Shown: piece by piece, positions 30,329-39,510 of the stretch
How the letters are laid out: every line of letters begins with the position of its first letter
Position numbering within the stretch: position 1 is the stretch's first letter
NCBI RefSeq assembly: GCF_014333615.1
Contig: NZ_JACSCY010000001.1
Coordinates: 492,975-556,974 of the forward strand
Source: Hymenobacter citatus
GTDB taxonomy: Bacteria; Bacteroidota; Bacteroidia; Cytophagales; Hymenobacteraceae
DNA: 64,000 nt
Direction of reading: 5' to 3'
Translations under genes and position numbers: made by a program
The notes under the pieces: generated by a model
Told to the model about the DNA's origin: nothing
The model's database searches: none
What the model saw: the letters and a program-made list of their open reading frames with translations, nothing else

Positions 30329-31720
30329 CTACTTCCCGATGCAGAACTGGGTGAAGATGCTGGTCAGCAAATCATCCGACGAAATCTCACCAGTGATTTC
30401 GCCCAGCGCGGCCAAGGCCTGGCGCAGGTCGGCGGCCACCAACTCGGTGCCGGCGCCGGTGGCCAGGCCTACCAGCACCGCATCGAGGGCGGCGATGGTG
30501 GCCTCCAGGCTGCGGGCGTGGCGCAGGTTGGTCACGATGGTGCTGCTGCCGGTGCGGTCGAGGCCGGCCCCGCGCACGTGTTCCAGCAGGGCGGCTTGCA
30601 GCTCGTCGAGGCCGTCGCCGCGGGAGGCGGCAATAAGCACGGTATCGGGGCGGAAGCTAAAAGTGCTGATTTCGTCGTCGGAAGCTACGTCCAGCTTGTT
30701 GCCCACGGCCACTACCGGCACGCCGGCGGGTAGGCGCAGGTCTTCAATCTCTGCTTCAAGCTGCGCGGGCGAAGTGCTCGTAATATCAAATAGATATAAC
30801 ACCACGGCCGCTTGCAGCACGCGCTGCCGGGTGCGCTCTACCCCAATGGATTCCACCACGTCGGTGGTGTCGCGCAGGCCGGCCGTATCCACAAAGCGAA
30901 ACCGGATGCCATCGATGCTTACCTCGTCCTCAATCAGGTCGCGGGTGGTGCCGGCAATGGCCGACACGATGGCACGCTCCTCGTGCAGCAGCGCATTCAG
31001 CAGGGTAGACTTGCCCGCGTTGGGCCGGCCGGCAATAACGGTGGTTACGCCGTTTTTGATGACGTTGCCCAGCTCAAAGGAGCGCAGCAGCTTGCGCACT
31101 AGCGCCTGCACTTCCTGGCTGAGCGCCACCAAACCGGTGCGGTCGGCAAACTCCACGTCTTCTTCGCCGAAGTCCAGCTCCAGCTCCAGCAGCGAGGCAA
31201 ACTGCACCAGCCGCGCCCGCAGGTCGCGCAGCTCGCGCGAGAAGCCGCCGCGCATCTGCTGCATGGCTACCTGGTGCGAGAGGGCCGAGTCGGCCGCAAT
31301 GAGGTCGGCTACGGCTTCGGCCTGAGCCAGATCGAGGGCCCCGCGCAGGAAAGCGCGTTTGGTGAACTCGCCGGGCTCGGCCAGCCGGGCGCCGCAGCGC
31401 ACCAGCAGCATCAGCAATTGCTGCACAATGTAGTTGGAGCCGTGGCAGCTGATTTCCACCACGTCCTCGCGAGTATAAGAGCGCGGCCCCCGAAACAGCG
31501 ACACTACCACCTCATCAATAATCCTACCCTCGTCGCGAATGGTGCCATAGTGCATCGTGTGGCCGCGCTGGTCGGCCAGCTGATGGCCGTGAAACACCAG
31601 ATCCATAATGCCAATGGCCGACGGGCCAGACAGGCGCAGCACCGCAATAGCGCCCGCGCCCGGCGGCGTGGATAGGGCAATGATGGTATCAGAAAGAGCA
31701 GGAGGTAGGAAAGCAGCCAC
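30329..31720 (-). CDS. mnmE: tRNA modification GTPase
   Basis: Encodes 463 aa. With MnmG it installs the 5-carboxymethylaminomethyl group on wobble uridine of tRNAs. The N-terminal domain begins DTIIALSTPPGAGAIAVLRL. The G domain carries GRPNAGKSTLLNALL (P-loop), GTTRDLIEDE, DTAGLRDT and NKLD. The C-terminus is the diagnostic CIGK ending (FTQFCIGK). No mnmG is nearby. It is downstream of the DtxR-family regulator on the same strand with a 103-bp gap. Confidence 0.97.
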   Translation of the reverse strand: MAAFLPPALSDTIIALSTPPGAGAIAVLRLSGPSAIGIMDLVFHGHQLADQRGHTMHYGTIRDEGRIIDEVVVSLFRGPRSYTREDVVEISCHGSNYIVQQLLMLLVRCGARLAEPGEFTKRAFLRGALDLAQAEAVADLIAADSALSHQVAMQQMRGGFSRELRDLRARLVQFASLLELELDFGEEDVEFADRTGLVALSQEVQALVRKLLRSFELGNVIKNGVTTVIAGRPNAGKSTLLNALLHEERAIVSAIAGTTRDLIEDEVSIDGIRFRFVDTAGLRDTTDVVESIGVERTRQRVLQAAVVLYLFDITSTSPAQLEAEIEDLRLPAGVPVVAVGNKLDVASDDEISTFSFRPDTVLIAASRGDGLDELQAALLEHVRGAGLDRTGSSTIVTNLRHARSLEATIAALDAVLVGLATGAGTELVAADLRQALAALGEITGEISSDDLLTSIFTQFCIGK

Positions 31721-31823
31721 GGAGAAAAATCTAAGCGAATTCGGTCATAAAAATACGGAGGCTACCTTAACACGGATTGCGCCGCCAGCGTGCCGTACAA
31801 CGGGGCAGAACAGCACTTGGCGC

Positions 31824-32483
31824 CTATTGGGTTACCAGTAAATTGCGGCTTACCTCCGCCGAAATCAAGGCTTTTTGCTGCTGATTTACTCTGATTTCAA
31901 GTGAGTTATCGAAGTCTACCTTGTCCAGTACTTCAAGCGTTGCACCCAGGCTTAATCCTACCTTGTCGAGGTAGCGCAGGAAGGCGGGTGAGGTATCTTT
32001 TACGGCTATTACGGTGCCGTGCTCGCCAGGCGTGAGGTCGGCTACCAGGCGGCTGCGGGGGCGCTGCACGGCGCCGTCCTCACTCGGAATCGGGTCGCCG
32101 TGGGGGTCGAGTTGGGGGAAGCCTAGAAACTCATCAAGTCGCCGCAGCAGCAGCGGTGACTGCAAGTGTTCCATTTCCTCGGCCACCTCGTGCACCTCGT
32201 CCCAATTGAAACCCAGCGTTTGCACCAGAAACACCTCCCACAGCCGGTGCCGCCGAATGGTGAGCAGGGCCACCTGCCTACCCTCGCGGGTGAGGGTAGC
32301 GCCCCGGTAGCGCTGGTAATCCAGCAACCCTTTCTCGCCGAGGCGGCGCAGCATATCCGTCACCGAGGCCGCCCGCGTTTGCAGCGCCTCCGCAATGCGG
32401 TTGGTACTGACTTCCACGCCGGGCTCGGCCTCAGAGAGCTTGTAGATGGCTTTTAGGTAGTTTTCCTCGGTGTAGCTAGGCAA
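31824..32483 (-). CDS. DtxR/MntR family metal-dependent regulator
   Basis: Encodes 219 aa. The winged helix (about 1-65) has YTEENYLKAIYKLSE and STNRIAEALQTRAASVTDML. The dimerisation/metal domain has RRHRLWEVFLVQTLGFNWDE and HEVAEEMEHLQSPLLLRRLD, with Glu and His positions of the family. A C-terminal FeoA/SH3-like domain (about 145-219) is present. It likely represses metal transport genes in response to Mn or Fe; none lie nearby. A 31-bp GTGAA-type repeat unit starts right at its start codon. Confidence 0.92.
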   Translation of the reverse strand: MPSYTEENYLKAIYKLSEAEPGVEVSTNRIAEALQTRAASVTDMLRRLGEKGLLDYQRYRGATLTREGRQVALLTIRRHRLWEVFLVQTLGFNWDEVHEVAEEMEHLQSPLLLRRLDEFLGFPQLDPHGDPIPSEDGAVQRPRSRLVADLTPGEHGTVIAVKDTSPAFLRYLDKVGLSLGATLEVLDKVDFDNSLEIRVNQQQKALISAEVSRNLLVTQ

Positions 32484-32516
32484 GTGGTGAAATTGTGAGT
32501 TTGTGAAATTGTGAGT
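32482..32516. repeat. Single copy of the GTGAARTTGTGA repeat unit
   Basis: GTGGTGAAATTGTGAGTTTG continues with GTGAAATTGTGAG: two GTGAARTTGTGA 12-mers joined by GTTT. The same unit flanks the palindromes at 55959-56134 and 63805-64000, there in both arms; here only one copy is present. Confidence 0.7.
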
Positions 32517-32557
32517 TTTCGTGCTGTTGTTTTAAGTGGTTTATCATCCCTACCCGC

Positions 32558-32660
32558 CTGTCATCCTGAGCCTGCGAAGGACCTTATGCCAGTTGAACGA
32601 GTCGATGGTACGTTAGTCGTTCAACTGGCATAAGGTCCTTCGCAGGCTCAGGATGACAGG
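32558..32660. repeat. Long intergenic palindrome (TGTCATCCTGAG family, copy 1)
   Basis: Arms of about 43 bases (32558-32600 and 32617-32660) pair almost perfectly around a 16-base spacer. Shared core elements with copies at 55.9 and 63.8 kb are TGTCATCCTGAG, GCGAAG, ACCTTATGC and AGTTGAAC. It fills most of the gap between the DtxR-type gene and fabH. Confidence 0.88.
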
Positions 32661-32681
32661 CGATTCAGAATAACAACTGTC

Positions 32682-33692
32682 CTACCACTTAATCAAAGCA
32701 GAAGCCCACGTAAAGCCTGAGCCAAAGGCGGCCAGGCATACCAAGTCGCCGCGCTTCACTTTGCCTTCCTGCACGGCTTCGCTCAAGGCAATCGGGATAG
32801 AAGCGGCAGTGGTATTGCCGTAACGCTGAATGTTGCTGAAGATTTTATCGTCCGTGAGGCCCATTTTCTGCTGCACGTACTGCGTGATGCGCAGGTTGGC
32901 CTGGTGCGGAATCAGCATATCGATATCGGCGGGTTGCATGCCGTTTTGGTCAAGGGCTTCTTTGATGACCTGCGGAAAGCGCACCACGGCGTGCTTGAAT
33001 ACGTTTTGGCCGTTCATGTAGGGATACATATCCGGCTCGTGGGCAATGGCGTAATCCACGCGGCCCTCGCGGTTGGAGCCGGGCTCTTTCACAATCAGCT
33101 CCTCGGCGTGCTCGCCCTGGGAGTGCAGGTGCGTGCTGAGAATACCGTGGCCCTCGCGGGTGCTGGGGCGCAGCACCACGGCGCCGGCGCCGTCGCCAAA
33201 AATCACCGAAACCGCCCGGCCCCGCGTCGATTTATCGAGCCCCGAGGAGTGGATTTCGGAGCCGACTACCAGCACCGTGTCGTACATGCCGGTCTTGATG
33301 AACTGGTCGGCCATGGAGAGCGAGTAGATGAAGCCCGAGCATTGGTTGCGCACGTCGAAGGCGGGGGTGGCGTCCTTCATGCCCAGCTCGCGCTGCAACA
33401 GCACGCCGGAGCCAGGGAAAAAGTAGTCGGGCGAGAGGGTAGCAAACACGATGAGCTGCACGTCGTCGGGGGTGAGGCCGGCGGCTTCCAAGGCCCGGCG
33501 GGCAGCTTTGGCGCCCATGTTGGCGGTGGTGTCTACGCCTTCCGTAAACCAGCGTCGCTCTTTGATACCCGTGCGCTCCTGAATCCAGGCGTCGGTAGTT
33601 TCCATGAGCTGTTCAATGTCGGCATTAGACACCACGCGCTCGGGCACGTAGTGGCCAGTGCCGGCAATTTCGGAATAACGGAGAGTAGCCAT
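32682..33692 (-). CDS. fabH: 3-oxoacyl-ACP synthase III
   Basis: Encodes 336 aa from ATG 33692; the frame is open 27 codons upstream but the family start is MATLRYSEIAGTGHYVPERV. It starts fatty-acid synthesis by condensing an acyl-CoA with malonyl-ACP. The thiolase-fold triad is visible: Cys118 (VRNQCSGFIYSL), His263 (LIPHQANLRI) and Asn293 (YGNTTAAS). Two FabH paralogues are common in Bacteroidota, and this may be either. It stands alone downstream of the glycosyltransferase on the same strand. Confidence 0.95.
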   Translation of the reverse strand: MATLRYSEIAGTGHYVPERVVSNADIEQLMETTDAWIQERTGIKERRWFTEGVDTTANMGAKAARRALEAAGLTPDDVQLIVFATLSPDYFFPGSGVLLQRELGMKDATPAFDVRNQCSGFIYSLSMADQFIKTGMYDTVLVVGSEIHSSGLDKSTRGRAVSVIFGDGAGAVVLRPSTREGHGILSTHLHSQGEHAEELIVKEPGSNREGRVDYAIAHEPDMYPYMNGQNVFKHAVVRFPQVIKEALDQNGMQPADIDMLIPHQANLRITQYVQQKMGLTDDKIFSNIQRYGNTTAASIPIALSEAVQEGKVKRGDLVCLAAFGSGFTWASALIKW

Positions 33693-33794
33693 ATGGGGTA
33701 AAATGTTGGGGTGGGCAGTAAGATGGGAAAAAGAACGGTCGAAGGTAGAAAAAACGCCGCCCTCGTTTCTCAAACGGGGCGCAAAGGTCGGCAG

Positions 33795-34937
33795 TTACCC
33801 GGTAGCATCCACCACGGCCCACCATTTTGCGGCTTCGGTGGCCCAGAAAACCTCCTTCGGAATGCCTTTCGGATAGAAGCGAGTCCGGCGCAGTGCCTCC
33901 GCCAGCTGCTCCGCGGGCGGCTGCGCGAAGTCGGGGCACGGCAGGGCAGCCCCGTAGGCGTGGGCTGCGGTCAGCCACAGCGCATTGTTGGGCAGCAGCA
34001 TGGGTAGGCCCTGCGCCGCGTACTCAAACAGCTTGGTAGGTAGGCAGCGCCAGGTGCTGGGGTGAGGCCGATAGGGCAGTAGGCCCAGGTGGCTCTGCCC
34101 AATCACCCGCACCACCTCGCGGTGCGGCACCAGCCGGTCGCCGCCGATGAGGGTGAGGGCGTCGGGCGCGGCGGCCATAGCCTGTTGCAGACGATGCAGC
34201 ACCTCGGGCTGGTGGCAGAAGCCAATGATGGTGAGCCGCGCCGTGGGCCACACTCGTCGGAACGCGTGGGTGAAAGCAATGGCGTCGAACACCCCGTTCA
34301 GTTCCGAGATAGTGCCCGAGTACAGCAGCTCCAGCGGGGCGGGGGGTAGGGGGAGGATGTGGGTAGGCGCGGGCAGCAGCTCGCCGGGCGGGGGCTGATA
34401 CTTGTTTTCCAGCACCACCGTGCGGGTCGGTTCGGCAAAGGGCAGTTCCTCAGCGTAGCTGCGCTCGGCCAGCACCAGGGCCGTCGCCCGCCGCGCCGCT
34501 GCCGTTTCAATGCCTCGCACCAACCGGGCCAGCAGCTGCCGCAGCACTCGGGGGTAGACCTGCTGGGTCAGGATATTGAGGGCGTAATTTTCCCGCACAT
34601 CATATATGTAGTGGCGGTTCCTACCCTGGCTGCACCACAGCAGCGTGAGGGGTAGCAGCTCCGGCGCGTGCACCACCACCAGCTGCGGCTGCACCCGCTG
34701 CAACAGCCGCCAATAGCGCCATTGCGCTGCTAGACGATGCCAGCTCAGGCGCGAACCAGCCAGCAGCTCGTGGGTATGCAGGTTGGCTGGCGCATCGGGC
34801 GGATGCGGGGCGCGGCGGCCGGCCACGTGCACCTGCACCCCAGGCCGTTCGGCCAGCGTGCGGCCAAACTTGCCGAACATGCGGGTGTCGTCGAGCGGCT
34901 TGAGAACGGAGGCGAGTAGGAACGTGGTAGGCGGCAT
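33795..34937 (-). CDS. Glycosyltransferase (GT4-like)
   Basis: Encodes 380 aa from ATG 34937. The frame continues upstream through the divergent-region palindrome to 35111, which is probably chance. The N-terminal Rossmann half has MPPTTFLLASVLKPLDDTRM and VVVHAPELLPLTLLW. The C-terminal half has LELLYSGTISELNGVFDAIA, ARLTIIGFCHQPEV, and PTKLFEYAAQGLPMLLPNNA, the sugar-nucleotide-binding Glu region of GT-B enzymes. It probably acts on a surface polysaccharide or protein glycan. No cluster of glycan genes surrounds it. It is a cytoplasmic-face enzyme. Confidence 0.85.
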   Translation of the reverse strand: MPPTTFLLASVLKPLDDTRMFGKFGRTLAERPGVQVHVAGRRAPHPPDAPANLHTHELLAGSRLSWHRLAAQWRYWRLLQRVQPQLVVVHAPELLPLTLLWCSQGRNRHYIYDVRENYALNILTQQVYPRVLRQLLARLVRGIETAAARRATALVLAERSYAEELPFAEPTRTVVLENKYQPPPGELLPAPTHILPLPPAPLELLYSGTISELNGVFDAIAFTHAFRRVWPTARLTIIGFCHQPEVLHRLQQAMAAAPDALTLIGGDRLVPHREVVRVIGQSHLGLLPYRPHPSTWRCLPTKLFEYAAQGLPMLLPNNALWLTAAHAYGAALPCPDFAQPPAEQLAEALRRTRFYPKGIPKEVFWATEAAKWWAVVDATG

Positions 34938-34972
34938 CGGTGGGGCTAAAGATGCTGATTTTGAAATTGTCC

Positions 34973-35075
34973 GAACCACGGATTCGCTCGGATTTGTCGG
35001 ATGACACGGATTTTTGTGGGCGAGGGGTCTTCGCTGCGGTCTGTCATCCGACAAATCCGAGCGAATCCGTGGTTC
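34973..35075. repeat. Intergenic palindrome (CACGGATTCGCTCGGATT family, copy 1)
   Basis: Perfect 34-base arms (34973-35006 with 35042-35075) flank a 35-base spacer. The outer part GAACCACGGATTCGCTCGGA recurs at 37577-37763. It lies between divergently transcribed genes, so here it cannot act only as a terminator. Confidence 0.88.
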
Positions 35076-35135
35076 AGACTCATTTCTTTTGCCTATCATA
35101 GCCTTCCGCATCTACTTACCTATTCTCTCCTCCGC

Positions 35136-36644
35136 ATGAACATCACGCACAAAGCGGCCCTCGGCGGCCTGTTGTTAGGCCTCACGCTTATGGCCCCGCA
35201 GACGGCCTTCGCCCAAAAGAAAAACCGCCAGACAACCACCAAAGCCCCCAAAGCCGAAACTGCCATCCGCGAGGCCGACATCAAGCGTGACCTATACGTG
35301 CTGGCCGACGACAAGTACCGGGGTAGGGAAGGCGGCACCCTCGACGAGCTGCGCGCCTCCGCCTGGATAGCCGAGCAGATACGCGCCATTGGCCTGGAGC
35401 CGGCCGGCGACGACGGTACGTATTTTCAGTTTTTTTCGCTTCAGCGCACCCGGCTCACGCCCGGCAGTACGCTGCGTATCGGCTCGCACCAGCTCAAGCC
35501 CAACCATGATGCCGTGATTGTGGCGCCCACCAACGCCAGCATCACGGCCCCATTGGTCTTTGTGGGCACCGCCACGCCGGCTGAGGTAGGGAAGGTGGAT
35601 GTGAAGGGCAAAGTTGTGGCCTTGCAGATTTCCGGGGCGCCCACCGACGGCATCAGCTACCGGCGCTACCTGTTTGCCAAGCTGCGCGATCAGGCCACCG
35701 AGCTAACCAAGGCCGGCGCCGTGGCCGTGGTGTTTGTATCGGACGACAAGGCGCAGGCCATCTATGATCATTGGAGCCACATCTTCGAGCGGGGCCGCTA
35801 CGGTCTGCCCGGCGACGCCAGCGTGAAGATTCCGGCCGACCAGGCGCCCGTGGTGTGGCTGCCGGCCGACGCCCTCAGCTGGGTGCGGCAGGCCGGTCAG
35901 CAGTTCAGCACCGAGCTGAAGGTGGAAACCTTCGCCTACCCCTCGGTGAACATCGTGGCCAAGATGCCCGGCACCGACGCGCAATTGAAAAAGGAATACG
36001 TGCTCTTCAGCACCCACCAGGACCACGATGGCGCCCGCGCCCCCGTGCAGGGCGACTCCATCTACAACGGTGCCGACGACAACGCCACCGGCTGCGCGGC
36101 GTTGCTGGCCATTATGCGGGCCTTCAAGCAGCAGCCGGCGCGGCGCTCGGCGTTGTTTGTGTACCACGGGGCCGAGGAGCGCGGCTTGCTGGGTTCGCGC
36201 TACTACTCGGCCAACCCTACCGTGCCGCAAGAGTCCATTGTGGCCGTGCTGAACGCCGAGATGATGGGCCGCAACGACCCCGACAGCGCCGCGCTGCTGG
36301 GCTCCACACCGCCCCACCGCAACTCCCAGGACTTGGTCGATATAGCCCTGGCCGCCAACCAGGCCGGCCCCAAGTTCAAGCTCGATACCGAGTGGGACAA
36401 GCCCACCCATCCCGAGGGCTGGTACTTCCGCTCCGACCACCTGCCCTACGCCCGTCTGGGCATTCCGGCCGTGATGTATACCTCCCTGCTGCACGTGGAC
36501 TACCACACGCCCAAGGACGAAGCCAGCCGCATCGATTACGCCAAGCTCACCAAAATGACGCAGTGGATGTACCTCACCGGCTGGCAGGTAGCCAACCGCG
36601 ACCAGCGCCCAGCGCGGGAAGCGGGCTTCAAATTGGAGCGGTAG
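35136..36644 (+). CDS. M28 family zinc peptidase, exported
   Basis: Encodes 502 aa from ATG 35136 with a signal peptide (about 1-26, ending AFAQ). Domain order is an N-terminal segment, a PA-like insert (about 130-280, KGKVVALQISGAPTD), then the M28 catalytic domain. Zinc ligands and catalytic residues are visible in FSTHQDHDGA, NGADDNATGCAALLA, YHGAEERGLLGSRYY, LNAEMMGRND and a late His in LLHVDYHTPKDEA. It is a periplasmic or secreted aminopeptidase. It is followed by dapD after 104 bp. Confidence 0.93.
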   Translation: MNITHKAALGGLLLGLTLMAPQTAFAQKKNRQTTTKAPKAETAIREADIKRDLYVLADDKYRGREGGTLDELRASAWIAEQIRAIGLEPAGDDGTYFQFFSLQRTRLTPGSTLRIGSHQLKPNHDAVIVAPTNASITAPLVFVGTATPAEVGKVDVKGKVVALQISGAPTDGISYRRYLFAKLRDQATELTKAGAVAVVFVSDDKAQAIYDHWSHIFERGRYGLPGDASVKIPADQAPVVWLPADALSWVRQAGQQFSTELKVETFAYPSVNIVAKMPGTDAQLKKEYVLFSTHQDHDGARAPVQGDSIYNGADDNATGCAALLAIMRAFKQQPARRSALFVYHGAEERGLLGSRYYSANPTVPQESIVAVLNAEMMGRNDPDSAALLGSTPPHRNSQDLVDIALAANQAGPKFKLDTEWDKPTHPEGWYFRSDHLPYARLGIPAVMYTSLLHVDYHTPKDEASRIDYAKLTKMTQWMYLTGWQVANRDQRPAREAGFKLER

Positions 36645-36748
36645 GAAGCTTATCGGCAGCTATGTTCCGAATGTTTTCCGGTCGGGTATTGGGAACATAG
36701 CCGTCGCTGGCGCTAGTTTTACCGCTCATTCCGTTTTCAAAAATTGAT

Positions 36749-37579
36749 ATGAATACTTCCGAACTGCAAAATATCATTGAAGCCGCATGGGCCGACCGCA
36801 GCCTGTTGCAGCAAGCCGCCACTACCGACGCCATCCACGCTGTGATTGAGGAGCTGGACAAAGGCCGCCTGCGTGTGGCCCAGCCCATGGAGGGCAAAGA
36901 CGGCGAGTGGCAGGTAAACGACTGGGTGAAGAAGGCCGTGATTCTGTACTTCCCCATTCAGCAGATGGAAACCATCGAGCTGACGCCCTTCGAGTACCGC
37001 GACAAAATGCGCCTCAAAACCGACTACGCCGGCCAGGGCGTGCGCGTAGTGCCGCCCGCCACGGCCCGCTACGGCGCCTATCTGGCTCCCGGCGTGATTC
37101 TGATGCCCAGCTATACCAACATCGGTGCCTGGGTAGGTGAGGGCACGATGGTAGATACCTGGGCTACCGTGGGCTCGTGCGCGCAGATTGGTGCGGGCGT
37201 GCACCTGAGCGGCGGCGTGGGCATCGGCGGCGTGCTGGAGCCCGTGCAGGCGGCCCCGGTTATTGTGGAAGACGGCGCCTTCATCGGCTCGCGCAGCATT
37301 CTAGTAGAAGGCTGCCACATCGGCAAGGAAGCCGTTATCGGCGCGGGCGTTACCATCACCGGCAGCACCAAAATCATCGATGTGACCGGCCCCGAGCCCA
37401 AGGAATACAAAGGCATGGTGCCGGCCCGCTCGGTGGTCATTCCCGGTTCCTACACCAAGCAGTTCCCGGCCGGCGAGTTTCAGGTGCCCTGCGCCCTCAT
37501 CATCGGCCAGCGCAAGCCCAGCACCGACCTCAAAACGTCGCTCAACGACGCCCTGCGCGAGCACAACGTGGCCGTCTAA
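36749..37579 (+). CDS. dapD: Tetrahydrodipicolinate N-succinyltransferase
   Basis: Encodes 276 aa. It succinylates tetrahydrodipicolinate in lysine and meso-diaminopimelate synthesis. The N-terminal helical domain leads into left-handed beta-helix hexapeptide repeats (about 100-230) with YLAPGVILMPSYTNIGAWV, GEGTMVDTWATVGSCAQIG, GVHLSGGVGIGGVLEP and VEDGAFIGSRSILVEGC. It is a cytoplasmic trimer. The gap after it holds a repeat-family palindrome with a terminator hairpin inside. Confidence 0.97.
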   Translation: MNTSELQNIIEAAWADRSLLQQAATTDAIHAVIEELDKGRLRVAQPMEGKDGEWQVNDWVKKAVILYFPIQQMETIELTPFEYRDKMRLKTDYAGQGVRVVPPATARYGAYLAPGVILMPSYTNIGAWVGEGTMVDTWATVGSCAQIGAGVHLSGGVGIGGVLEPVQAAPVIVEDGAFIGSRSILVEGCHIGKEAVIGAGVTITGSTKIIDVTGPEPKEYKGMVPARSVVIPGSYTKQFPAGEFQVPCALIIGQRKPSTDLKTSLNDALREHNVAV

Positions 37580-37763
37580 ATCACGGATTCGCTCGGATTC
37601 GCTCGGATTTCACGGATTTTGTAGACGATTTTACGTTTACTAATTCACACAAAAAAGCCTCGTGTAGACGAGGCTTTTTTGTGTGAGGATCAAAATGAGG
37701 CGATATAAACGGGACGTCCACAAAATCCGTGGAATCCGAAAAATTCGAGCGAATCCGTGGTTC
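37577..37763. repeat. Intergenic palindrome (CACGGATTCGCTCGGATT family, copy 2)
   Basis: Imperfect arms of about 48 bases run from the dapD stop codon and end five bases before the msrA stop codon. The left arm contains a duplicated TTCGCTCGGA. The outer sequence ATCCGTGGTTCAGACT is identical to copy 1 (35067-35080). A separate terminator hairpin sits in its spacer. Confidence 0.85.
37646..37685. terminator. Bidirectional terminator between dapD and msrA
   Basis: The perfect 18-bp stem CACACAAAAAAGCCTCGT with its complement has a four-base loop and T-runs both ways. It is nested in the spacer of the surrounding palindrome. Confidence 0.88.
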
Positions 37764-37767
37764 AGAC

Positions 37768-38412
37768 TTACTTAGCGGCGGTTTTCTTCAGCTTGTCGCC
37801 GAATACAGCTTTCACCTTATCCACCTTGGGCTTCACCACAAATTGGCAGTAGGGCTGGGTGCCGTTCAGGTTGTAATAGTCCTGGTGGTAGTTTTCGGCC
37901 TTATAGAAGGTAGGAGCGGCGGTGATTTCCGTGACCACGGGATTGGGGAAGGCGTGGGCGTCGTTGAGCTTTTTCTTATACTCTTCGGTCAGGCGCTTCT
38001 GCTCGTCGTTGTGGTAGTACACCACCGAGCGGTATTGCGTGCCCACGTCGTTGCCCTGACGGTTGAGCGTTGTGGGGTCGTGGGTTTTCCAGAACACTTC
38101 CAGTAGCTCTTCAAAGCTGATTTTGCTGGGGTCGTAGGTGATGTTCACCACCTCGGCGTGGCCCGTCAGGCCCGAGCATACTTCCTTATAGGTAGGGTTG
38201 GCAATGCGGCCACCCGCGTAGCCCGATTCCACTTTATCTACGCCTTCGAGGTCCTGAAAAACGGCCTCGGTGCACCAGAAGCAGCCGGCGCCAAAAGTTG
38301 CTAATTCCATTTTCTTGCTTGTCTTGGTAGAGGGTTTAACCGTTGTGCTTTGCGCGAGGCTGCCGTAGCAGAAACTCAACAGCAGAAGCGCGGTAGTAAG
38401 CAGTTTGATCAT
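37768..38412 (-). CDS. msrA: Peptide-methionine (S)-S-oxide reductase, exported
   Basis: Encodes 214 aa. It reduces methionine-S-sulfoxide in proteins. The catalytic motif FGAGCFWCTEAVFQ places the nucleophilic Cys at residue 44; GYAGG, GHAEVVNITYDP and FFKTHDPT-like FWKTHDPTTLNRQGNDVGTQ follow. An N-terminal signal peptide (about 1-20, MIKLLTTALLLLSFCYGSLA) plus a Thr/Lys linker precede the domain, so this copy acts in the periplasm. It is convergent with dapD. Confidence 0.95.
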   Translation of the reverse strand: MIKLLTTALLLLSFCYGSLAQSTTVKPSTKTSKKMELATFGAGCFWCTEAVFQDLEGVDKVESGYAGGRIANPTYKEVCSGLTGHAEVVNITYDPSKISFEELLEVFWKTHDPTTLNRQGNDVGTQYRSVVYYHNDEQKRLTEEYKKKLNDAHAFPNPVVTEITAAPTFYKAENYHQDYYNLNGTQPYCQFVVKPKVDKVKAVFGDKLKKTAAK

Positions 38413-38490
38413 ACGATAGAAAGGAAATTTTAGGCAGAAAAGTTTAACTACACGGCTTAGAAGCTATATAGGGCTCATTTTATGTAGCTT

Positions 38491-38544
38491 AAAAAAGAGC
38501 CCGGCCCGCCGCTGATGTATGCATACGTCAGTGGCGAGCCGGGC
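38491..38544 (-). terminator. Terminator of the 3-hydroxyacyl-CoA dehydrogenase gene
   Basis: The stem GCCCGGC/GCCGGGC is extended by an imperfect inner stem centred on ATGCAT and followed on the minus strand by T6. Confidence 0.75.
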
Positions 38545-38619
38545 AGATTTACCGGGGTGGTAATTTTTAGGGCGAGTACCCTGTCATATTCCTGTAGTTT
38601 TGGGAACAGGGTAAGAGAA

Positions 38620-39510
38620 CTACTTCCGAAACCGCTCGGCTACCACCAACTCCTTTGTGCCGTGGCCCCAGCTATAAAACCCTTCGCCCGATTTCACGCC
38701 CAGGCGGCCGGCCATTACCATATTCACCAGCAGCGGGCAGGGCGCGTACTTGGGGTTGCCCAGGCCGTCGTGCAGCACCCGCAGAATGGCCAGGCACACG
38801 TCCAGCCCGATAAAATCGGCGAGTTGCAGCGGACCCATGGGGTGGGCCATACCCAGCTTCATCACCGTATCGATTTCCTCTACCCCCGCCACGCCCTCGA
38901 ATAGCGTGATGATGGCCTCGTTGATCATCGGCATGAGGATGCGGTTAGCCACGAAGCCGGGGTAGTCGTTCACCTCGGTAGGCGTTTTGCCCAGCTGGCG
39001 CGAGAGGTCCATTACCTGCGCCGTTACCTCGTCGGAGGTAGCGTAGCCCCGGATTACCTCTACCAGCTTCATCACCGGCACGGGGTTCATGAAGTGCATG
39101 CCTATCACCTGCTGGGGGCGCTGGGTAGCGGCGGCAATCTTGGTGATGGAAATCGACGACGTATTGCTGGCTAGAATGGCCTCGGCGGGCGCGTGCTGGT
39201 CCAGGTCGCGGAAGATTTGGAGCTTCAGGGCCTCGTTTTCGGTGGCGGCTTCCACTACCAGCTGGGCGTCGCGCACGCCGTCGGGTAGGGAGGTGAAGGT
39301 GGTGATGCGGCCGAGGGTGTCGGCTTTATTAACATCGGTGAGAGTGCCTTTTGTTACCTGGCGGTCGAGGTTTTTGCCGATGGTACCAAGGGCCTTATCC
39401 AACGCCGGCTGACTGATATCGATGAGATGAACGGAAAATCCGTGCTGAGCGAAGACGTGGGCAATGCCGTTGCCCATCGTGCCCGAGCCAATAACGGCAA
39501 CTTGCAACAT
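38620..39510 (-). CDS. 3-hydroxybutyryl-CoA dehydrogenase
   Basis: Encodes 296 aa from ATG 39510. It interconverts 3-hydroxybutyryl-CoA and acetoacetyl-CoA with NAD(P). Motifs: Rossmann VAVIGSGTMGNGIAHVFAQH; ASNTSSISITKIA; and the 3HCDH signature GMHFMNPVPVMKLVEVIRG, with the catalytic His. The C-terminal dimerisation half has DYPGFVANRILMPMINEA and LGMAHPMGPLQLADFIGLD. No thiolase or crotonase is adjacent. It may act in butyryl-CoA metabolism together with icmF, a pathway link that is only inferred. Confidence 0.93.
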   Translation of the reverse strand: MLQVAVIGSGTMGNGIAHVFAQHGFSVHLIDISQPALDKALGTIGKNLDRQVTKGTLTDVNKADTLGRITTFTSLPDGVRDAQLVVEAATENEALKLQIFRDLDQHAPAEAILASNTSSISITKIAAATQRPQQVIGMHFMNPVPVMKLVEVIRGYATSDEVTAQVMDLSRQLGKTPTEVNDYPGFVANRILMPMINEAIITLFEGVAGVEEIDTVMKLGMAHPMGPLQLADFIGLDVCLAILRVLHDGLGNPKYAPCPLLVNMVMAGRLGVKSGEGFYSWGHGTKELVVAERFRK

